Origin: Hydra vulgaris
Lineage: Eukaryota > Cnidaria > Hydrozoa > Anthoathecata > Hydridae
Assembly: GCF_038396675.1 (NCBI RefSeq)
Contig: NC_088921.1
Location: 33,305,501 to 33,369,500, forward strand
DNA length: 64,000 bases
Direction of reading: 5' to 3'
Numbering within the stretch: position 1 is the stretch's first letter; the number at the start of each line of letters is the position of its first letter. A program made the translations under genes and the position numbers. Shown piece after piece: positions 27,534 through 38,586 of this stretch. A model generated the notes under the pieces. The model had not been told where the DNA came from and ran no database searches. It was given only the letters and a program-made list of their open reading frames with translations.

Positions 27534-28502
27534 TAACTAACTTACTTATACTATCTTTACTAACTTTACAATCTTAAACTAAATTTAAATTTATCAATAG
27601 ATTTTAAATTTCATAGAAAAGTATAGTAAATTAAAAAGTAATGACCATGTTAAATTTACAACTCCCTAATTGGAGGGGGGGGGGGTGGAAAATTTGCATG
27701 GACATAACTTTTATAATTTACCATATTTTTATACCATAGTTAAACTGCCACAAAAGTAATATATGATCTTTAGAAGACCTTCAGTAATTTCAAACAATGT
27801 GTTTTACACATGTACAGTGTTAAGGCATCAATTCTGCTTGACAAATGAGTATCACTCAATGGTTTAATACTCAAAGATGGTGAATGATAATTCAGTTTAT
27901 GTCATCGGCGTGTAGATGCAGCAAAGAATAACTAAACCATTAATAACGAAATTTTTTTAGCTTCATCAGAACGTGGCTTCGTTAATGGTACAAAAACCAA
28001 AAAGTTTTTTCTTTTACTTGTCCACAAACCTTATTATCATTTTTATTTGTTCTATGCGGTTATCATCTGATGTGTAATCATAAATAATAAAAAAAACTAT
28101 TTGCTCTTTAACCAATCAAATGATTTTGTCTTTGATACCATTTGATAAAGTTTGATATACTTGAATAAGTTCATTTAGAATTTTGTTATCTAAATAGTGA
28201 ACTTTTACTTAGTCTTTTACTTTAGTCTTTTACTCTCGTTATTGTAACCTTTTATGATATTTATTCATGGTCGGATCAAACAAGGAAAAGAATTCTATAA
28301 TTTTATGAAAATTGCATTTTTTCATAAGAATAACATTTATCACTGCTGCCACGAAAATCCAAGTTTTGCACATCTAGAATTCTTACAAGAGATGTAAATT
28401 GCTCTAAAATCTGATTCTCTTGATGACATAAAAAAATTTTAATAGATTTATTATTGTATTATATTTATTATATTATACAAAAAATTGTCTTTTTCTAAAC
28501 TG
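27534..28502. other. No gene seen
   Basis: AT-rich; a G-run at about 27676-27687 stands out. No supported gene or element. Confidence 0.4.
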
Positions 28503-28547
28503 GGCACCTTTGAGAGCTTTGTACTGTGTGTCATTTTTAATCCTTAA

Positions 28548-29392
28548 GGTGATACACCCTCATTCAAAAAATTTTCTTTAAAATAATCAAAACAAAATTA
28601 AAAATATCATCACATAAGTTGAAACAAGTATGCTAATATTTTTCTAAATATGAAATCTTGATTTCCCAACTTTCACCTCACTTATTTCATAAAAATTACA
28701 CAAAAGTGGGTATAATTTAAAATAAGATATCTCCATTTCCATAAACCAATAAACTCTAAAAGTTTCACATAATGTTCCTGAAAGATGCGAAGATGTTATG
28801 AACCAGAATCATGCATAGAAGATGCATATAACATTTTAAAAGTAATTTTTAATAGATTTATAAAATTTTTTAACAAAAAAAGCAAGAAAAAAGGTATTAA
28901 ATATATTTTGACACCATATTTATTTGTAATTCTGGTTCACTACCTAAGTCAAACAATAACAAAAGCACCCTGAAAATTTCAAGTTAACATATGGTCGCAA
29001 TCTGTAAATATCATGTTTTAAAAATTACATATTTGCTAATAATGACGTTTTGAGAAAAATACAAAAAACAAAGAAAAAGCTCGTTACATTACAAAAAAAG
29101 CATGAGCCCATCAAAAACATTCACTAAACATAAAGCACATAATAAAGAAGAAGCTGAAGTATAGATAAGTTACGGTTGTTTAGAAGCTTGAACAAGTTGA
29201 AATTGTTTTGTTTGAAAATGCGTTGCTATGGACTTCAAAATCCTATAATGGCCAAGTTACACACATTTTTACATACTTATTTATTTTATTTAAAAAAAAA
29301 AATCATAAATATGTTCTATGAACTAAAAATATCAATATTTGAAAAATTGATTTTTTTCTAAATTATTCCAAAATTAATGAGGGTGTACCACC
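28548..29392. mobile_element. Non-autonomous DNA transposon with TTAA target-site duplication
   Basis: 17-bp inverted ends GGTGATACACCCTCATT (28548) and the complement of GGTGGTACACCCTCATT (ending 29392), flanked by TTAA at 28544-28547 and 29393-29396. The uninterrupted partner arm (29755-29770) shows the empty site with one TTAA. TTAA targeting is known for piggyBac and Kolobok superfamilies; the terminal bases do not settle which. The interior has only short frames, so it depends on a transposase made elsewhere. Confidence 0.9.
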
Positions 29393-29540
29393 TTAAAACA
29401 AATAAAGTGAGTTCAGCTTTTGTAAAAGTTGTTTTTGATGCAAATAATGATGATTAAATTGAGTAAAAAATGATAGAAAAACATAATCCACAAACAATGA
29501 ATTTAAAGTATAGTATTTAAAGTAATTAAAGTAAACTGTT

Positions 29541-29544
<4 letters not shown>

Positions 29545-29612
<68 letters not shown>
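29545..29612. repeat. (TA)n loop of the foldback element
   Basis: TA array at the palindrome centre. Confidence 0.95.
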
Positions 29613-29618
<6 letters not shown>

Positions 29619-29945
29619 GATTTTTTAGTTTTCATTATAACTTCTTTAAACAATTTCATTGTTTGTGGATTATGTTTTTCTATCATTTTTCTATTCGATT
29701 TAATCATTATTATTTGCGTCAAAAACAACTTTTACAAAAGTTGAATTCACTTTATTTGTTTTAAGGATTAAAAATGACACACAGTACAAAGCTCTCAAAG
29801 GTGCTTTTATATTAACAGCTGCTTTTATATTAACAAACCCATTTATACAAATTCATTTACAGTTTATTCTATACTTTTTATACTTTAGAAACCAAGAGAA
29901 TTAGTCTAGTACTAATAAGATTCTTATTTTAAGGGTTCTAATTTC

Positions 29946-30256
29946 CAGGGGCATAACTGGACCGTTTAGTAAGGTGGGTGGGGAGAGCAATTTTTAGGAC
30001 TTTTTTGGTTTGGTGGATCCAGATCATCTATTAAGAGTGGGGGATGGGGTTGGTATAGATGTTTAGGAGCGAAAATTCGTTTTTTCCAATTTTATTAAAA
30101 TTTCATATAGTTTTTAAACACCCTATCTAAATTTTTCTATCCCTTTTTTTTAAAACAACATGCTATGCTAAATTTATAGAAATGCAAAAATAAATTTTTT
30201 TACTAAATCTAAGAAGGGACGATTTCTCCCTTCGCCTCCGTATGGATCCGCCACTG
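29946..30256. mobile_element. hAT-like MITE, about 311 bp
   Basis: Ends CAGGGGCATAACTGGACC (29946) and the complement of CAGTGGCGGATCCATACG (ending 30256). The 8-bp flanks ctaatttc and gtattttc are similar (6 of 8). No coding sequence. Confidence 0.65.
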
Positions 30257-30416
30257 GTATTTTCCCAATCTTATGTTAAAAGTTTCTTAAGATTTTGATG
30301 CTTCTAGTACTAGTTTCTTAAAAACCAAATTCTTTATAAAAAACAAAAAAAAAAAACAAAAAAAAAAACGAAATTGTAAAGCTCAATTTTTTTCTTCTGT
30401 AAAGCAGACTTGTAAT

Positions 30417-30504
30417 CAGAGCCATCCCGAAGAGATCTTAAACCATGGACTTAGGGCCGTCCATGGGACGGCCCAAAGTCTTAGGGGACCTAGGGACGGC
30501 CTTG
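30417..30504. mobile_element. Miniature hAT-like MITE, 88 bp
   Basis: Ends CAGAGCCATCCC (30417) and the complement of CAAGGCCGTCCC (ending 30504), with 8-bp flanks cttgtaat and cttaaaat (6 of 8 identical). A second internal palindrome, gggccgtccatgggacggcc, lies at about 30456-30475. Confidence 0.65.
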
Positions 30505-30853
30505 CTTAAAATTGAGAATAAATATAGGTTGCTTTGTTCACATAAGATTCCTTTCTCTGGTTTTAACAATTACAATAAAAAAACTACTGACATTAAATAT
30601 ATAAGAAACATTCTTAAAACAAGTTTTATTGCAAAACAAAAAATACTCCTCACAAACATTTTAATTTAAGGTGAAAAAAAAGCGACAAACACTGTGAAAA
30701 AAAAAAATACCGAAAGTGTTTTTTAATTTATAAAAAAAAAATTAAACCGAAAAAATTTTATATTTTGCTTTTGGTATTTTAATCTTGATTAAAATCTTGC
30801 TCGCTTTTACTTGGTTTTTCAATTTTTTACTTAACTAATAATTAGTTTAATAA

Positions 30854-31555
30854 TTAAAAATACAAGACTTCTTTCATAAATGCATCTAAATTGCCTTTTT
30901 TATTGAAGTATTTTATCCACCGGTCAACAGAAGTAAGTTTGCACAAAATTTGTATAAAGTCGTCCAATCTAATTTGATCTTGCTTATCTGCATACCGCGC
31001 TACAATCAGATCTATTGTTACATTTTCAACAATAAATTCGAGCGATTCAAAACAAAGTTTCAACTCAGATTTATTAATCATTTTGTCTTTGTTTAAATCA
31101 AATTCCTTGAAGCATTTTTTCCATTTCATGAGGTTAGACCAAAGCCTTTTAAACTCGTAATAACTAAGTTTTCCATCTCTGTTAGAATCTGCCGACGCAA
31201 GAATACATCGACTAGTTTCCAGGTTAAATTGAATGCCTTTCTGTTTAAATATTATAGATAATAAATTTTGCAGCTTAAACGAATCTATTGCTTCATCTGG
31301 TCCGGCAAATTTGTAAAAAAAGCTTCCGAAATTGTCAGCGAAAATACTTTCCTTATCTAATATTGGATTGTTTGTAACCTTTAAAGAATGAGTCTTATTA
31401 TTTTCACAATTATTGGACAATTCAATTCCATGACTTAGCTCAATGTCATTTTTTTCTTCTAGAGGTACTTCGAAAAAAAAATCGTTTTCAAACTTAGTAT
31501 TACTGTAACGTTGCAGCGGTATAAAAATTTCATAGCACGTTTCTTCGTTTATCAT
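30854..31555 (-). CDS. Penta-EF-hand (calpain-type) calcium-binding protein, one exon
   Basis: A 233-codon uninterrupted frame. The N-terminal 70 residues are acidic/Asn-rich and unassigned. From residue 78 the sequence follows the PEF domain of calpains and calpain small subunit: a first EF loop of the 'AGPDEAID' type (84-95, last ligand Lys instead of Glu), 'LETSRCILASADSNRDGKLS' leading to a canonical loop D123-E134, 'EFKRLWSNLMKWKKCF', a loop D153-E164 with Lys at the usual Gly position, and a degenerate one near 189-200 ('YADKQDQIRLDDF'). There is no protease domain. Calpain genes normally have several introns, so the single exon suggests either the last large exon of a bigger gene or a retrocopy that stayed open. 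Calcium binding is inferred for loops two and three only. Confidence 0.8.
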   Translation of the reverse strand: MINEETCYEIFIPLQRYSNTKFENDFFFEVPLEEKNDIELSHGIELSNNCENNKTHSLKVTNNPILDKESIFADNFGSFFYKFAGPDEAIDSFKLQNLLSIIFKQKGIQFNLETSRCILASADSNRDGKLSYYEFKRLWSNLMKWKKCFKEFDLNKDKMINKSELKLCFESLEFIVENVTIDLIVARYADKQDQIRLDDFIQILCKLTSVDRWIKYFNKKGNLDAFMKEVLYF

Positions 31556-32608
31556 TTTTACCTAAACTTTTATTTCGAAAATTTAAATATTGACTTGTTT
31601 AAAAGACTATAATAATCTTTTTAACATAATAGCATAAGCACATAATTGAATTTAATAGATGACGTAGCTTTTTAAACTTGCATTTTCTGCGTTAATAAGG
31701 CTTTAAGAATAATAAATACATTATATTTTGCTTTGCCCTCATTTTTACCTATTATAAATTGACAAAACAACAAAATAATAGAATAATTGCAGACATTTTT
31801 TAAGTTGATTCCTTTTTTCAAATTTATTTAGTATTGAAAGATTAAATTTATGGTAGAGTGCACAACATCATAAATTCACATTTTGAGCAAAATTGATATT
31901 TTTTTGTTTTTCTAGTTAATTAAAATGTTGACGTTCTGAATTTGTTGGTAATAAAAAATTCAGTGGTTTGGTTTATGAAGGGCCCAAAAAATGCCATTAA
32001 AATAACTTTTTTCCAGAAAAAACATATTCCATTAAAATTTTTGTTTTAAATTTTTTGAAATTTTATTTTTGTTTTCTTTTATTTCTATAAGAGTTACCTT
32101 ATCAAAATTTATTTTTTATTTTTTTTCACTTTTGGAAAAAATAGAAGAAAAAGTAATTATTTTATAAAGTTTGCCTCGTGGCTATCAGGGATCGCTAGGA
32201 ATAAAATCCAAAATATCCAAAATAGGTTTAAAATGAGGATAATGGTGCCAGTAAAAAAGATATGAAACAATTTTTTGATAAAATATTATAGTTTTTATTT
32301 TATGACCAAAAAAAAAGTCAGTTGCCGAATTTAAATATCAAGGAACGTTTGTTGAACTGGTCATGGGATGGACATTTATTGGAATTTTAAAAATAACAAG
32401 CTTCTATTTGAAAAAATTTGTAAAAATTTGAAAAGAAAATTATTCTACTAAATATAAAAATGACTCAAAACATTTATGGAAAAAATTAAAAGAAATAACA
32501 AGAATTCACAAAAACCTGCTCAAATGTCAGACAAAGAATGATTAAAATGAACAATGTCTAAAGTTTTAACACGAAATAAATGTGAAAGTAGAAAAACAAC
32601 TAATTAAT
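31556..32608. other. Upstream of the PEF gene; no gene seen
   Basis: AT-rich, with homopolymer runs. No promoter element can be named. Confidence 0.4.
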
Positions 32609-33740
32609 TAGGGTGTCCAGAAGTTCTGATTTTATCAGGATTATCCTGATTTTTTTGAAGTTCTCCCTAATTTTTAAAATGTCCTAATTTTGTCTTGAAA
32701 TTCGGATACCCGTCCTGATTTGTCCTGAACTTTTTTAAAACTTTAAGATAATCAAGCTTTCAAGCTCGAGAAAGGTTTTAGATAATTTTGCATTGACTAT
32801 AAATTCATGAGACAGCTCAAGAAATAAATGACGTGTTAAACCATTTGCTGTGTGAACCTTTAAGGTGTTGTAAATCTCGTCTAATATTCGCCAGACAATA
32901 ATAAGCGGCTCACATTACAATAAGGGTTTTACGCACGCGCTCAGAATCACCTAATGACTAATGAACGTGTTGATAATCACGTTTTCTAAGCCATTTGGGA
33001 ATTTCGTTATGAAATGTTCTATGTGGTTTATATTGTTTTTTAGTTTATAATTCGCAGTCAGATAGTGAAAAATATAACGTATTAGTTGAAATATAACTAT
33101 ACTAAATAAAAAGTGATTCATTAGTGTCTCAGGGAAACATAGAATAAATTCCCCTCAAAGGAATTTGAACCTTAAAATAGAGTATGTTGCAGTCAGTTTC
33201 AATTCAATCGCTTTATTTTCAGATACAAAGATTCTCTTATTATATTTTATACACCTATGATTGTTTGTTTAAGGATTTTTGTATTCAATTCAATAATTTT
33301 GTATTTAATTTGAATGTTTTTATTTTCAAAGTTAATTAAATTACTGTTAAATTGTATAATAGCTACTTAGAGGAAGAATCTTTATCGAGAAGAATATTCT
33401 AAAGACTTAGATGGTATTAAAAAGAGTAGAAAGGGAGATTCTTTCGCATTCTGTTCATATTGTTCATCGGATATTGATATTGGAGTTACTGGTGCCCTAG
33501 CGATTTTTAGTCATTATAGTACTAAACTTCATGATAAAAATTCAAAATCCAAGAAGTCAACACTCAAATTGGGCAGTTTTTGTTGATGCTATTACAAATT
33601 TTAAAGAAAAGATGCAAAAAAGATTTCAACAAAACCTTTTTGGTGTCATTACAATTTCTAAACTACTAGGTTTAGATGACCCGCATTCGGCCAATCAACC
33701 TAAAAGTGAATTCATTGACTTTTATTTAATTACATTTTAA
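32609..33740 (+). pseudogene. hAT transposon 5' remnant with BED-type zinc finger
   Basis: TAGGGTGTCCAGAAGTTCTG at 32609 resembles a hAT terminal repeat. About 0.8 kb downstream, plus-strand frames read 'LYREEYSKDLDGIKK' then 'FAFCSYCSSDIDIGVTGA' and 'HYSTKLHDK', giving a C-x2-C...H-x5-H finger as in BED/hAT transposases. The frame shifts at about 33530 into 33531-33740 and then ends. The catalytic part and 3' terminus are absent; the neighbouring Tc1 element may have replaced or interrupted them. Confidence 0.55.
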
Positions 33741-33879
33741 TTTTTTTTTAATTACATTCTAATTTTTGTTTATTACATAAGTTACTGTCATAATACTTAT
33801 TTTATTGTTTGTTGTAATGGGCTTTTCAAATTTGTTGCTAAAATATAATTTTTTTTGTATTTTGTATAAAATTTGCTTT

Positions 33880-35445
33880 AGGTTCTAAAGGCACTTGATT
33901 GCGGTATTTGGCGATATCTGGTCATTAATTTCGGCGTCTTTTGTAGCTTAATTGTAATTTTACTTGTATTATCGTTCATAAGCTATTACTTTGCTGTTAT
34001 TAAAACTAGCTTCAAATGGTAAGAGAGGCACTATTTGACAGAAATGGGTAAGAAATAGGACATCACCGTAGCAAAAAAAAGTGAAACAATTTTGTTATTA
34101 GAAAATACTGCTCTTCTGAATTCCGAAATAACTTGCAAGTTAGAAGTCTCGCGTCAGATTGTTGGAAGAATCAGAAATAAGCTGTCCAAAGGGCAAGATT
34201 TCATAGCTACCAAGAGAGAAAATTGTAAAAGGGCTTCCAAGATTACTCCTAGGAATGATCGCGTACTTCTGAACTTGTGCCGAAAAGGACGTAAGAAATC
34301 TTCCTTAGAGTTAGCACAGATATGGAATGGCATAATAGGACTTACAGTAAGCTCACGAACTGCTGGAAGACGTTTGTTGAATTTCGGCTACAAGGCATAC
34401 AAGCCCACGAAGAAATCCAAGCTGACGGTTGCAATGAAGGAGAAGAGACTGACGTGGGCACGTCGACACGCCGATAGGACCGAAGACGAAGAAGGTAAGC
34501 AGTTTATATACTCTTATGAAATTATTTAAAGTCAGAAACATATTGCCCACTTTATGGTAATAATAATATTTATTTTTTTATTAGTTTTGTATTTTTGTCA
34601 TGTTATTATGTGTATTTTCCATATCATAAAATACGGTATGTAATACCGTACTGAGTACCGTTATTTTACAGGGTAATATTTGTTTTTCATGTGTGCTACT
34701 CTCATGAGTCTACGCTGGAAGTCATGGCTAAGAGGGCACGATTTGTTCGAAGGCAGAAGGAAGAGGCAAACCTCCCCGACTGTATACGGGAAACTGTAAA
34801 ATACCCACAAAAGATCATGTTTTGGAGTGTTATTTCTGTCAACGGACCGGGGCGTCTGTATTTGTGGAAGGGATCATGCAACAGTACCAATACAAGAGAG
34901 TACTGAAAACACGTCTCATACCACAGGTAAAAAAATGGTATCCACGTGGAGATGCAATATTCATGCAGGATGGAGCTCCATGCCACACAGCTAAATCCGT
35001 GATGAAATTCCTGAAGGACCAGAAGGTTCCTTTTCTGAAATGGCCGTGCAACAGTCCCGACCTCAACCTGATTAAGAGGCTGTGGAACGAGCTGAAGAGA
35101 ATAGTTCTGAAAACTGCATCTACTAACAAAAGAGAATTAACTGAAAAACTAATTAATACATGGCACGACAATGATCGTATCTGTCGTCTCTGTGTGGAAT
35201 TTATCCAGTCAATGCCTCGTCGCGTTTCAGCCATTCTAAGAAATAAGGTTGGACATACCAAATATTAAGCAACAAACTCAATGATCATTCAGAATTTTGT
35301 ATTTGTGATATTTTTTACATGGTGTTTTTATATTTAAGTCTTATTTAAGTCATTTTTAATGTTTTTTTTGGGTTGTTAAGTTATTCTTGTTGTTCTATTT
35401 TAATTTCTTGCAATAAATGTGATAATTCCTTATTCATTGGCACTG
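33880..35445 (+). mobile_element. Tc1/mariner element A (left end not identified)
   Basis: Right end: complement of CAGTGCCAATGAATAAGG ending at 35445, followed by TA, as expected for Tc1 targets. The matching left repeat was not found by eye, so the left boundary is approximate and the copy may be 5'-truncated. Carries the transposase pseudogene at 34044-35268. Confidence 0.7.
34044..35268 (+). pseudogene. Tc1-type transposase, inactivated
   Basis: The likely start ATG (34044) is followed four codons later by an in-frame TAG (34056). The rest shows paired helix-turn-helix DNA binding (34092-34500: 'SEITCKLEVSRQIVGRIRNK', 'SSRTAGRRLLNFGYKA'), then after a disrupted or intron-like stretch (34495-34690) the catalytic domain: 'YSHESTLEV' where family members have an Asp in place of His, 'FMQDGAPCHTAK' with the second Asp intact, and 'NSPDLNLIKRLWNELK', where the position 34 residues after that Asp is Lys rather than Glu. 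Two of the three DD34E residues are thus altered. Ends with a typical C-terminus at 35268. Confidence 0.88.
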
Positions 35446-35599
35446 TAGCAGGCAAACTGACAAAACAAGGAATTGATGAGCTAATGCGTATTTGCAGTGA
35501 TTGTATTCGCTTAATAGAGTTCAACAAACGTCTTTAGCCGTAAGATTTGTCTACACTTTTTATCGATAAAGTAGAAATTAAGGAAGATTCCGTTAACAA

Positions 35600-36235
35600 G
35601 TTCCTTAGTATTTATCTTGATGAAAATCAAGATAAAGGCCAAGTTAAATCAAGATAAATATCATATTGATTATCAACAAAAGTTGCATAAAAAATTGGAG
35701 TCCTATAGGGCTAGAAATTATTTAAATAAAAATAGCTTAAAACAACTATACTACTCATTTATTCATAGTTATATAAACTATGTAAATATTGGAGAAGTAC
35801 AAATAAAAGTAAATTACGACGTTTCTATCACAATCAGAAACATGCAATGCGCGTAATATATTTTTTAAATCGTTTTTTGAATACAAAACCTCTATTTAGA
35901 GATATTAGTGTTTTAAACGTGTATTTTTAACTTAACATTTATAATACCTAATGTTTTTCGTTTTGTTAAATGAATAACCCATTATTAGTCGTTTTTAACG
36001 ATTTATGTACCTAAAAGCAAAGAATAAATTTAGTTTGCGAAGTAATAGCTATTTCAATGAATCCTTTCGTCGATCAAACTTTAACCAATTTTGTATAACC
36101 TATCGAGCACCTTATCGCTGGGAAAAAATGATTCCGTCCAATTTTGATTTTTCAATCTTTTTTCCAGTTTTTAAAAATAAGTTTAACAATATTATTTTAT
36201 TAACGGATGATATATTAAAATATTTTTGAGGTATG
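35600..36235 (+). mobile_element. LINE-C C-terminal fragment
   Basis: 'YRARNYLNKNSLKQLYYSF' and 'IHSYINYVNIGEVQIK' (35617-35810), then after frame changes 'RSNFNQFCITYRAPYRWEK' (36068-36125) and 'ILLTDDILKYF' with a stop at 36227. This is the end of a non-LTR ORF2 protein of a family distinct from LINE-A and LINE-B. Stops in the middle; inactive. Confidence 0.7.
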
Positions 36236-36534
36236 ATTTTTAACCATTTGTTTTTCAACTATTTTGGATGGTTCTGTGATTTATACTACTTGAATTATAT
36301 CTATATTGCAATTTTTATATGATTCTGGCGACAAGATTATTATATTCTTCTTCCAGACTTCAAGTTTATATTACACGACACGTAACTAATGTAAACTGAA
36401 AGATAAAAAGAAAATAAAAGAAAATAAAAGTATTATTTTATAAAAGAATTCTTTTATCTATTTATCTGTCGTACTTTACGTCTGTAACAACATTATAATA
36501 AACTATTATTATATATTAACACGCATAGTGTGTT

Positions 36535-36895
36535 TTAGTTTTAAATTACAAAAACCACATTCTAAAAAATTTATTACACGACAAGTAATCTGTGGCATTT
36601 TTAATTTACGTCACTGAAAATGTTTAAAGCATTGACAAAAGTCTTTGATATGCTTTATATTAATATAATATAATCAGAAGCGTATCTTATATTATATTAT
36701 ATGATTATAATATATATGATACTTATATTATATTATATGATACGTTTCCGATTATATTATAATAATATAAAGTATATTAAAGACTTTAGTCAATGTTTTA
36801 CATACTCAATGTTTTCAGTGACGTAAATTAAAAATGCCACAAATTACTTGTCGTGTAATAAATTTTTTTAAAATGCGGTCTTTTTAACTTTTCTT
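36535..36895. mobile_element. Large palindromic MITE
   Basis: The left arm (attacacgacaagtaatctg at about 36571, cacgacaagtaa through ttacgtcactgaaaatg) is mirrored by the right arm (cattttcagtgacgtaaatt ... ttacttgtcgtgtaat, to about 36862), with an AT-rich centre near 36715. The arms are about 150 bp. A partial relative of the tip (attacacgacacgtaacta) lies at about 36370. No coding capacity; ends imprecise. Confidence 0.8.
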
Positions 36896-37124
36896 TTTTT
36901 AACTACAAATTTATACACTGAACAATATAATACGATTTGTCTTCTTCCCTAAAAGTGCAAACAACCGTTACTTTCTTCGATCCATTAACTATCTGAACCT
37001 ACCAGTCTTAAAACACCGTTCTAACCTAACACCGATTCTAAAAGCTCTCTAGTCATACTATGATTTTAAAAGCAACTTACTCCACTCTTTCCAAACTATA
37101 TACTTTTGATATATCAAAAAAATT
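36896..37124. other. No gene seen
   Basis: Short spacer between the MITE and the (TG)n tract. Confidence 0.4.
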
Positions 37125-37331
<207 letters not shown>

Positions 37332-37509
37332 ACATATGTATATTTCAAGTATCATTAGATAACATTTTTTTTGTCATAGTTATTATTGTTATTATTGTTA
37401 GGGGAAGGTCTATTAACTCTTTGACAGCTACTATTCTGAATATATCTTACTGCTACTATTCTGAATATATCTTACTGTGGTTCTTCTTAACTCATTATCT
37501 TTCGAATGT

Positions 37510-37811
37510 TTAATGTCTTCAACAATACCAACCTTCCACAGTATTCGAGATTTAGAGGAACGGTCTTTTAAAACTATATTACCATTTTAATTTGAGCTGA
37601 GCCTTTAACTTTGGAAGATTTATGATATTCGCGCAGATTCTTCAAATACTTGTCTTTCCATCTTGATCGAAAATGCGTTAATAACATGAAAAGATGTAGG
37701 GTAGAGATGCAATAATTTACCATACGTATTAAACCTCGAAATATCTATAACAAAACCATCTATATTATAAACAGTATTATCAATAAAACAGGTTAAATCT
37801 GGTATTTCCAA
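37510..37811 (-). pseudogene. BEL/Pao integrase remnant with the catalytic core missing
   Basis: 'DISRFNTYGKLLHLYP' (37690-37740) corresponds to the segment ahead of the integrase zinc-binding region. Within about 150 bp it is followed by 'SRILWKVGIVEDI' (about 37525-37565), which belongs to the C-terminal end of Pao integrases. The zinc-binding and DDE core regions that should lie between are absent, implying an internal deletion. Confidence 0.6.
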
Positions 37812-38586
37812 ATGATCCTGAAAATATTTATAAACTGGTCATTGAATTTCCTAGCTATTAAAAAAGTCAGGTCCATTGAACCATACAGTCTGTCTTTCTA
37901 AATCAGTTAAAAAACAAACACGTAAAATAATATCTGCTGGGTTTCTATTGGATTCGACATATTTCCATGATGTGATATCGTATAGACTTCTAATTTATTA
38001 AACCTGTTCTCGACGAAAACTTCATATTTCTTTGTTGCATTATTAATCTAATGGAAGCATGTTGTAAAATCTGTCCAACAAGTAACTTTGTAAATATTTT
38101 ATATTTAAGATTTAAGTTCATTTTGTACATCTAATAACAACTCAGCTGACAGCATATTGGAATTAAATTCAAAGCGAGGTATTGTTGATTTACTTACTGA
38201 GGAAACTCTAGACTTAAGTTATTAAAATAGAAAATGAACAAGTTTCATTAAAAAAACGAAGGTAAAGACAACACCCGTAAGCCTTATTACTAGTATCTGC
38301 GAATCCATGAAGTTCTAACTTATATGGAGGTATATCTAAATAGTTAATATACCATTGTGGTAAATTTATACTACTTGCTAACCACAAATCATTAATTATT
38401 ATTTACCAATCTAGCGAATTCTCTGTGTCAAGATAACTATCCTAACCCAATTTAGAAATGTTCAACTTCTGAAATAATAATTTTAGCTTAACAACAAACG
38501 GATTTATGAGTCCTAAAGGATCATATATACTGGCAATAAAAACAAGAACGTCTCTTTTTCTTGGTATGCTGATAGCAAATTTCGTT

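Larger units (their letters stand above)
28503..29804. mobile_element. Foldback (palindromic) element, interrupted by a TTAA transposon
   Basis: The outer arms match in reverse complement: 28503-28547 (gcacctttgagagctttgta..) pairs with 29760-29804. The inner arms 29397-29540 pair with 29614-29763, including 'acataatccacaaacaatga'. A (TA)n core (29545-29612) is the loop. Removing the 845-bp insertion at 28548-29392 plus one TTAA restores a palindrome of about 450 bp. No coding capacity. Confidence 0.88.

Noticed and set aside
27674-27690. G-runs here and at 61304-61313 as G-quadruplex sites
   Set aside because: Single homopolymer runs without the four-tract pattern.
34495-34671. Spliced intron in the Tc1 transposase
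   Set aside because: The ends look like a GT-AG intron (gtaagc, ttttacag), but joining gives a stop or loses the catalytic block; kept only as a point to test.
34353-34986. Antisense frames over the Tc1 transposase (also 34839-35261)
   Set aside because: Shadows of the coding strand; the sense frame carries recognisable transposase motifs.
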